This document shows, in pieces, positions 59,268 through 64,000 of a DNA stretch of 64,000 bases. The notes under the pieces are model-generated. The model was not told where the DNA came from. It ran no database searches and worked only from the letters and a program-made list of their open reading frames with translations. Positions within the stretch are counted from its first letter, which is position 1, and the number at the start of each line of letters is the position of its first letter. The stretch is from contig JAJQED010000028.1 of NCBI GenBank assembly GCA_021201825.1, positions 1 through 64,000 on the forward strand, given 5' to 3'. The DNA is from Alistipes sp. GTDB lineage: Bacteria > Bacteroidota > Bacteroidia > Bacteroidales > Rikenellaceae. The position numbers were made by a program, and so were the translations under genes.

Positions 59268-61706
59268 CTATTTGGCCCCGAGGCTTACCAGCAGCCGGGC
59301 CACCTCTTCCTGTCCGTTCTCGCGGGCTATATCGAGCGGTGACTTCCCGTTCTCATTGCGGAAATCAACCGCCGCCCCATTTTTTACCAATATCTTTATC
59401 ATCTCCCCGTCGCCCGACTTTGCGGCGAACGACAAGGCCCTGTTGCCGTAGCTGTTAGCGGCATTTATTTCGGCCCCCTTTGCCAGGAAAAATTCCACCG
59501 CTTCCCGGTCCCCTGCCATTACGGCACGCATCAGGGGCGAAGTCCCGTTGGCGTTGACGGTATTAACCCAAGCCCCGTTCTCGACAAGGAAAACCAGAGT
59601 AGGTACAGCCGCACCAGCCTGCATCGCTACATACATCACCGGGGGAGCTTCCAGGTCACCGGCATCTTCCACATGCAGGGTAGAACCCTCGCGTAGGGCA
59701 GCCGCGATCCCCTCGATATCGTTCTCCCGGACAGCCGCGCAAATCCGCTCGTACCTGTCCCAAACCGGGTAACGGTACTCCCGCGGAGGAAGCTGTTCCT
59801 CCCCGATACCGAGCAGTTCCTTTAGGCGGCCGCCGGTCAGTGTCTCGCCGTAAAATTCGTTATACAGCGCACGGGCGTCCTCCCCGTATATATTACGGGC
59901 GGCCGGGTCTGCATGGTTCCCGAGCAGCAGTTCAGCCGTTTTGGCATACCCGTGGTCCACCGCTATCAGGTACGGGGTCATCCCCTCGAAATCCGACGCG
60001 TTCACATCCGCACCGTACTCCAGCAGTAACCGGCACGCCTGGAAACTCCGCTCCTCGAGTATATCGAATTCGACGGTCCCGTTCATCTCGTCATACTTCT
60101 CCAGGATCGCCGCCATCAAAGGGGTCCGGCCGTATTTATTTCGGTGGTTCACATCCAGCCCCAGCCCTACAAGGTATTCGATCCCCGGGCAGTTCGTATA
60201 CCGTGCGGCAAACATCAGCACGTTATCGCCCTTGTAATCCACCGCATGGATATCCGCCCCATGACGGAGCAGAAATTCCATCAGCCCCGTATCCGGTTGC
60301 CCTGCGGCCATCATAAGGGGAGTCTCAAGCCTGGCGTCACACCGGTTGACATCGGCCCCGTAAGAGATAAGGGTCTGCACGACTTCCCGGTGTCCATTTA
60401 TTGCTGCTATCATAAGCGGAGTAAGGCCCGTTGGATACGGATAGGGAGATGCGAAATCGACCTGCGCACCCCGCTCGCAAAGCAATAGCACCACGTCGTT
60501 ATGGCCAGCAGAGGCGGCGTTATATAAAGCATTCCTCCCGTAATGGACAGCGTCGATATCCGCTCCCCGGTCCAGCCAGTAAATTACGGAACTGACCTGT
60601 CCGAATGATGCCGCCGAGGATAGCATTTCCGCATAGTTTATATTTCCATCGATAAGTTCCAAAAGTTTCCCGACGACCGGAACATGGCCGTTGCGGGAGG
60701 CTGCCCGAATCCCGTACTGGACCCGGTTGTCGAACTCCCGGTCCCGGGGTAAATGTCCCAGTACCAAATTCACCAGAGGCATCTCTCCCGTTCTGCAGGC
60801 GGCCACCAACGGGGAGTCGTAATATTCCCCCTCGATGCCGGCCCCCTGGCCGATAAGGTACTCGGCCGTGTCGTAATGCCCGTTTGCAAGAGCTTTTATA
60901 AGAGGGGTATCCTTTTTTTTCCATTCCGCTTCATCCGGATGGATACCGCTCTCGACGATCATCTTCACGATATCCGTATGTCCGTACTCAGCCGCAACGC
61001 CCAACCCCGTTTCCGATGGTAAATAGCGGACATCTTTGATAACTTGACCTCCGTTTTCCAGCATGAACTTCACGATCCCGGCGTTGCCGTTGCGGGCGGC
61101 GGCACAGAACATCTGCTCCCTCAAGTCCCACTCCTGTGAGTTCATATCATAGCCGTGTGCCACCATGAGCCTGAGCATTTCGAGGTTGTCGTTTTCCACG
61201 GCATATAAGAAAGCGCTTTTGCCCATACCGGTACGCATGGTCGGGTCCAACCCACCCTCGAGCAACAGGCGGACCATCTGCAGATCATTCAGTTCGGCCG
61301 CCCGGACCAGCGGAGCGTAGCGGGCCCTCCAGCGCATTGTCTCGCTGTCATAGTAACGTTGCAGTATCTCCCTGGCGATAAGGAGATTCCCACTCTCGAC
61401 CGCATTGCTCAACAGTTCGCCGTCGTGGTCCGAGAACCTGCGATAATGATCCGCAAGGGTGAAGAAGATACCGCTGTCGCCTTTTTGTGCGGCTTGGAAA
61501 AAGGTCTCATAAAGTTCGACTCCCGGCAACACCGCCCCTTGTTTCAGCAATTCGGATATTCTCTCGAACTCCCTGTCCCGTAGGGCCTTTTGCAAGCTTT
61601 GGGTCAACGGGGCCGAATCGGCCGGCGACGCCTCCTGCGCGGCTACCGGCCCGACGGCCGCTACTACCATTATACAAAAGACGGTAAAAAAATATCTAAG
61701 GGCCAT
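59268..61706 (-). CDS. Large exported ankyrin-repeat protein
   Basis: This 812-residue protein has a signal peptide (MALRYFFTVFCIMVVAAVGP, ending VAAQ). The mature protein is built of about 20 ankyrin repeats, seen as xTPLMxAxxxGHREVVQTLISYGADVN, GNRALSFAAKSGDGEMIKIL and similar, from about residue 40 to the C-terminus, interrupted near 610-690 by a less regular segment. Periplasmic or surface-exposed ankyrin arrays of this size are unusual; most bacterial ones are cytosolic or translocated effectors. The gene starts right after the stop of the gene at 61708, so it is co-transcribed with it. It likely binds proteins in the envelope; partner unknown. Confidence 0.92.
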   Translation of the reverse strand: MALRYFFTVFCIMVVAAVGPVAAQEASPADSAPLTQSLQKALRDREFERISELLKQGAVLPGVELYETFFQAAQKGDSGIFFTLADHYRRFSDHDGELLSNAVESGNLLIAREILQRYYDSETMRWRARYAPLVRAAELNDLQMVRLLLEGGLDPTMRTGMGKSAFLYAVENDNLEMLRLMVAHGYDMNSQEWDLREQMFCAAARNGNAGIVKFMLENGGQVIKDVRYLPSETGLGVAAEYGHTDIVKMIVESGIHPDEAEWKKKDTPLIKALANGHYDTAEYLIGQGAGIEGEYYDSPLVAACRTGEMPLVNLVLGHLPRDREFDNRVQYGIRAASRNGHVPVVGKLLELIDGNINYAEMLSSAASFGQVSSVIYWLDRGADIDAVHYGRNALYNAASAGHNDVVLLLCERGAQVDFASPYPYPTGLTPLMIAAINGHREVVQTLISYGADVNRCDARLETPLMMAAGQPDTGLMEFLLRHGADIHAVDYKGDNVLMFAARYTNCPGIEYLVGLGLDVNHRNKYGRTPLMAAILEKYDEMNGTVEFDILEERSFQACRLLLEYGADVNASDFEGMTPYLIAVDHGYAKTAELLLGNHADPAARNIYGEDARALYNEFYGETLTGGRLKELLGIGEEQLPPREYRYPVWDRYERICAAVRENDIEGIAAALREGSTLHVEDAGDLEAPPVMYVAMQAGAAVPTLVFLVENGAWVNTVNANGTSPLMRAVMAGDREAVEFFLAKGAEINAANSYGNRALSFAAKSGDGEMIKILVKNGAAVDFRNENGKSPLDIARENGQEEVARLLVSLGAK

Positions 61707-61707
61707 A

Positions 61708-62502
61708 TCATTTCTGTATTATCTCTTCGAACCAAATATCCCTGCGGGCCGACCCGCGGGGCCCCCGGATCAAACCGCGCAGGCGGGTATCGAAAACGTT
61801 GAACCATTGGCACCCGTCGTATCCCTCTATCTCCATCCGTCCGGGGCCTGTATGGCGCCAAGGGAACTCCCCGGCTAAACTCACGTCAAGGTTCCCGTTC
61901 GCGTCCTCCGAATATTCCCGCACGGTGACCCTCTCCGCGCCGAACCGCATTTCCCGAAACGAACCGCTCCCGCTCTCTGGAGCTTCTTCCGCAATAAAGA
62001 CGCGGCCCTGCAATTCGTACCTCGGCAATTTCCAGCTTAACGTCTCTTCATCCGTATGGTTATGGACCCGGAACGTTATCCTTAGGGTTTCCGTACGGTC
62101 GGTTTCGGAATACGTATAGGTTCCCGTGGCCTTATCGTCGGAGTAGAACCAATTATTTGCTGTCAGGGCTATATCGTAAAGCGTGGCGCTCCAAACCCCG
62201 TCCCGATGTTCTAACGGGCCTACACGGAAATGCCAGTCCTGCGAATCGGCACGCCCGTTATTTGAACCTTTCAGGTAGAGACTGCACCGGATCGTCCCTG
62301 CTTCCGGGGAGCTGATATAGGCATAATCGATATAAGCCAGTTTATCCTTGTTGCCGGAGCGGCACTCCACCAATTCACCGAAATACCCGCCGTTTATGCC
62401 GTCACCACCCGGGTCGAGAAGATCGGTTATCTGCGCGCGGGTATGATCCATAGCTAACAGGGATAAGATAATGGCAAATGAGGTTTTGAACAAAGTGGTC
62501 AT
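61708..62502 (-). CDS. Secreted protein of unknown function upstream of the ankyrin protein
   Basis: This 264-residue protein has a signal peptide (MTTLFKTSFAIILSLLAMDH, ending TRAQ). The mature part is beta-rich with HFRVGPLEHRDGVWSATLYD and ETLRITFRVHNHTDEETLSW, suggesting an Ig-like or jelly-roll fold. I recognise no family. The stop is one base from the start of the ankyrin-repeat gene, so the two are probably translated together and may work as partners in the envelope. Confidence 0.7.
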   Translation of the reverse strand: MTTLFKTSFAIILSLLAMDHTRAQITDLLDPGGDGINGGYFGELVECRSGNKDKLAYIDYAYISSPEAGTIRCSLYLKGSNNGRADSQDWHFRVGPLEHRDGVWSATLYDIALTANNWFYSDDKATGTYTYSETDRTETLRITFRVHNHTDEETLSWKLPRYELQGRVFIAEEAPESGSGSFREMRFGAERVTVREYSEDANGNLDVSLAGEFPWRHTGPGRMEIEGYDGCQWFNVFDTRLRGLIRGPRGSARRDIWFEEIIQK

Positions 62503-62558
62503 AAATATAAAGTAACATAGGTAAAATACGGATGTTAAAAGTAATAAAAACTAAGGGC

Positions 62559-62597
62559 AAAAAGCAAAAACGGGGACGAACCCCGTGTTTGCTTTTT
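62559..62597 (-). terminator. Bidirectional intrinsic terminator after the GH144-like gene
   Basis: Arms AAAAAGCAAAAACGGGG and CCCCGTGTTTGCTTTTT pair with a single mismatch around a 5-base loop. The T-rich ends on both strands make it suitable for the leftward GH144-like gene, whose stop is at 62618, and it also insulates the leftward downstream genes. Confidence 0.85.
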
Positions 62598-62617
62598 ATT
62601 CGATCCATCATAAAAAC

Positions 62618-63982
62618 CTACCCGAGCCACCCCCCGCTGAACCCGGCGGCCCTGAGCCCGTCCACGATATATTTGTTCTTTTTCATCAGGTCCCATATCA
62701 GGCCCGTACGGTAGTTCTCGATCATTATCAGGATGGGCCCCTGGTCGATACCGAGCCACCAGTCGTCGATCCAGTCCTCGCTCGGGTTGAACGAGTCCTT
62801 GAATCCGTATTTGGTATAAAGAGCCCCTCCCTTGTAGTTCTGCATCGCAACCAGTGCGGCGTAGGACTGTGTTGGGGTGAACGGGAACGACCCCCCGGCG
62901 GCGGTTGGCGCCAGTGTACCGTCGTCCTCCACCGACAGGGCGGAAGCCCCGCGCGCGTAGTATTCCCATTTGCCATACTCTCCCGCACCCGGCCCGTCAC
63001 ATGCCGTCAGGCCCCAGAAATTCTCCCCGTAACCCTTATAACCGGACGGGTTGGCGATACAGTAGGCCCGGTTGGCATTGGCCGCCCTTTGCGAGTTGAT
63101 GAAATAATCGATGCCCACGCTTCGCGTATAGTCGTCCTTTATACCGTTGAAATCTATCCACAGGTGTGAATACTGGTGCCCGAACAGCGGCGAAAAGTTC
63201 ACCATCTCGAAATTGTGGAACGTCTCCCAGCGGTAGGTAGCGGTCCAGTTGTCCCACACGGAAGCATCGACCCGTTTGGACTGTTCTCCCGTGCCGAGGG
63301 CCATGATATAGAGTATCATCGCCTCGTTGTACCCGGACCACAGGTAGGAAAGGAATCCCGATTCGGGGGTCCATCCCATGGTCATTCGGTCATGCCCGTT
63401 CATGGCCCACTTCCAGTCCACGGCAAGGAAAAGCCGGTCGGCCAGTTCGCGGATCTCGGTTTCGGTCTGCCCGTCGCCGTCGAAATAGGTCTGAGCCGCG
63501 AGTACCCCGCCCATCAGCAGGGCCGTGTCTATGGTCGAGAGTTCGCTCGTGCCGGTGCGCAGGCCGTCGCCACGGTTCAGGAAATGGTAGAAAAAACCAC
63601 GGTACCCCGTAGCGTTCGCCGGGTCGGAGCTTTGTGGGGCGTTGGCAAAAAAGCGCAGGGTGGTCAGCGTCCGTTCGGCCGCCTGCACGCGGGTAATGAA
63701 ACCCCGCTCGGCACCTACTATGTAGGCCGTCAGACCGAATCCCGTCGCGGCGATACTGCACATGGCCGTATTGTTAGCAGGGCTGGCCCTGTCGGGCACA
63801 AGTCCGTTGTCGGGATTTGTCAGTTCCCAGAAGAAATTGAAGTGCGTCAGCTGCAGGTCGTCCAATACGGCCTGGTCGATCTCCACGGTTCCATCGTCAG
63901 GACCTTCAGGAAAACTGCCGTTGTTCCCGTCCGAGCCGCACGACAGCAGAAGCACTAAAAATAAAACTGTTGACTTTTTCAT
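62618..63982 (-). CDS. Glucoamylase-fold glycoside hydrolase lipoprotein (GH144-like)
   Basis: This 454-residue protein has a lipobox (LVLLLSCGSDGN). The glucoamylase (PF10091-type) pattern is clear: LQLTHFNFFWELTNPDNGLV, DRASPANNTAMCSIAATGFG, RGFFYHFLNR, LSTIDTALLMGGVL, WTPESGFLSYLWSGYNEAMI, HQYSHLWIDFNGIKDDYTRS and WWLGIDQGPILIMIENY near the end. Bacteroidota enzymes with this fold belong mainly to GH144, which act on beta-1,2-glucans; GH162 is more distant. The typical substrate would be beta-1,2-glucan or sophorose-type oligosaccharides. It sits at the right edge, so the rest of its locus is not visible; it may lie in a further gene cluster. Confidence 0.88.
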   Translation of the reverse strand: MKKSTVLFLVLLLSCGSDGNNGSFPEGPDDGTVEIDQAVLDDLQLTHFNFFWELTNPDNGLVPDRASPANNTAMCSIAATGFGLTAYIVGAERGFITRVQAAERTLTTLRFFANAPQSSDPANATGYRGFFYHFLNRGDGLRTGTSELSTIDTALLMGGVLAAQTYFDGDGQTETEIRELADRLFLAVDWKWAMNGHDRMTMGWTPESGFLSYLWSGYNEAMILYIMALGTGEQSKRVDASVWDNWTATYRWETFHNFEMVNFSPLFGHQYSHLWIDFNGIKDDYTRSVGIDYFINSQRAANANRAYCIANPSGYKGYGENFWGLTACDGPGAGEYGKWEYYARGASALSVEDDGTLAPTAAGGSFPFTPTQSYAALVAMQNYKGGALYTKYGFKDSFNPSEDWIDDWWLGIDQGPILIMIENYRTGLIWDLMKKNKYIVDGLRAAGFSGGWLG

Positions 63983-64000
63983 ATAAGGTCTATTTGGGAT

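Noticed and set aside
1-64000. Search for CRISPR arrays, tRNA or rRNA genes and insertion sequences
   Set aside because: No regularly spaced repeats, no cloverleaf-like or rRNA-like stretch, and no transposase frame or terminal inverted repeat pair was seen.

Overview
The window is a stretch of a Bacteroidota chromosome, most likely Bacteroidales and possibly Rikenellaceae/Alistipes-like. The placement rests on SusC/SusD pairs, ECF sigma/FecR pairs, Bacteroidota-type promoters (TAnnTTTG), lipoproteins and DUF-type proteins typical of the phylum, a mid-50s GC content by eye, and A-rich leaders instead of strong Shine-Dalgarno sites. The exact genus is inference. I saw no tRNA, rRNA, CRISPR array or insertion sequence.

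Region 1 (1-4171, minus): two large secreted YD/RHS-like proteins. The first (DUF6443-like) runs off the left edge. Region 2 (4512-14232, plus): a tightly coupled 12-gene operon encoding a type II secretion/type IV pilus-like machine. Its genes are a major pseudopilin, prepilin peptidase, GspE ATPase, secretin, GspL-, GspM- and GspC/PilP-like assembly proteins, a lipoprotein, a large GspK-position protein, two minor pseudopilins and GspF. The YD proteins lie divergently beside it and are possible cargo (inference).

Region 3 (14545-23377, plus): a MacAB-TolC-like export operon (adaptor, ABC ATPase, two FtsX-type permeases, TolC), followed by an NtrC-family response regulator and its sensor kinase. 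An exact inverted repeat and a -24/-12-like element lie upstream of the adaptor, so sigma-54 autoregulation is likely. A SagB-like nitroreductase (23474-24085) follows.

Region 4 (24229-36698, minus): a polysaccharide-utilisation-type locus. It runs ECF sigma, FecR, SusC with STN domain, SusD, BSP-type zinc metallopeptidase, DUF4302-like lipoprotein, a second BSP-type peptidase, and GH92 alpha-mannosidase. Proteases plus a mannosidase suggest glycoprotein (high-mannose N-glycan) foraging. A lower-GC alpha/beta hydrolase-TPR gene (37000-38457) separates it from the next locus.

Region 5 (38826-53454, plus): a second locus with ECF sigma, FecR, two tandem SusC/SusD pairs, a DUF1735/DUF4361-like surface lipoprotein and a serine-type sulfatase, pointing to a sulfated glycan. 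Region 6 (53617-63982): a small hydrophilic stress-type protein, PPK2 polyphosphate kinase, APS kinase CysC, several unrecognised secreted proteins, a large exported ankyrin-repeat protein, and a GH144-like glucoamylase-fold lipoprotein at the right edge.
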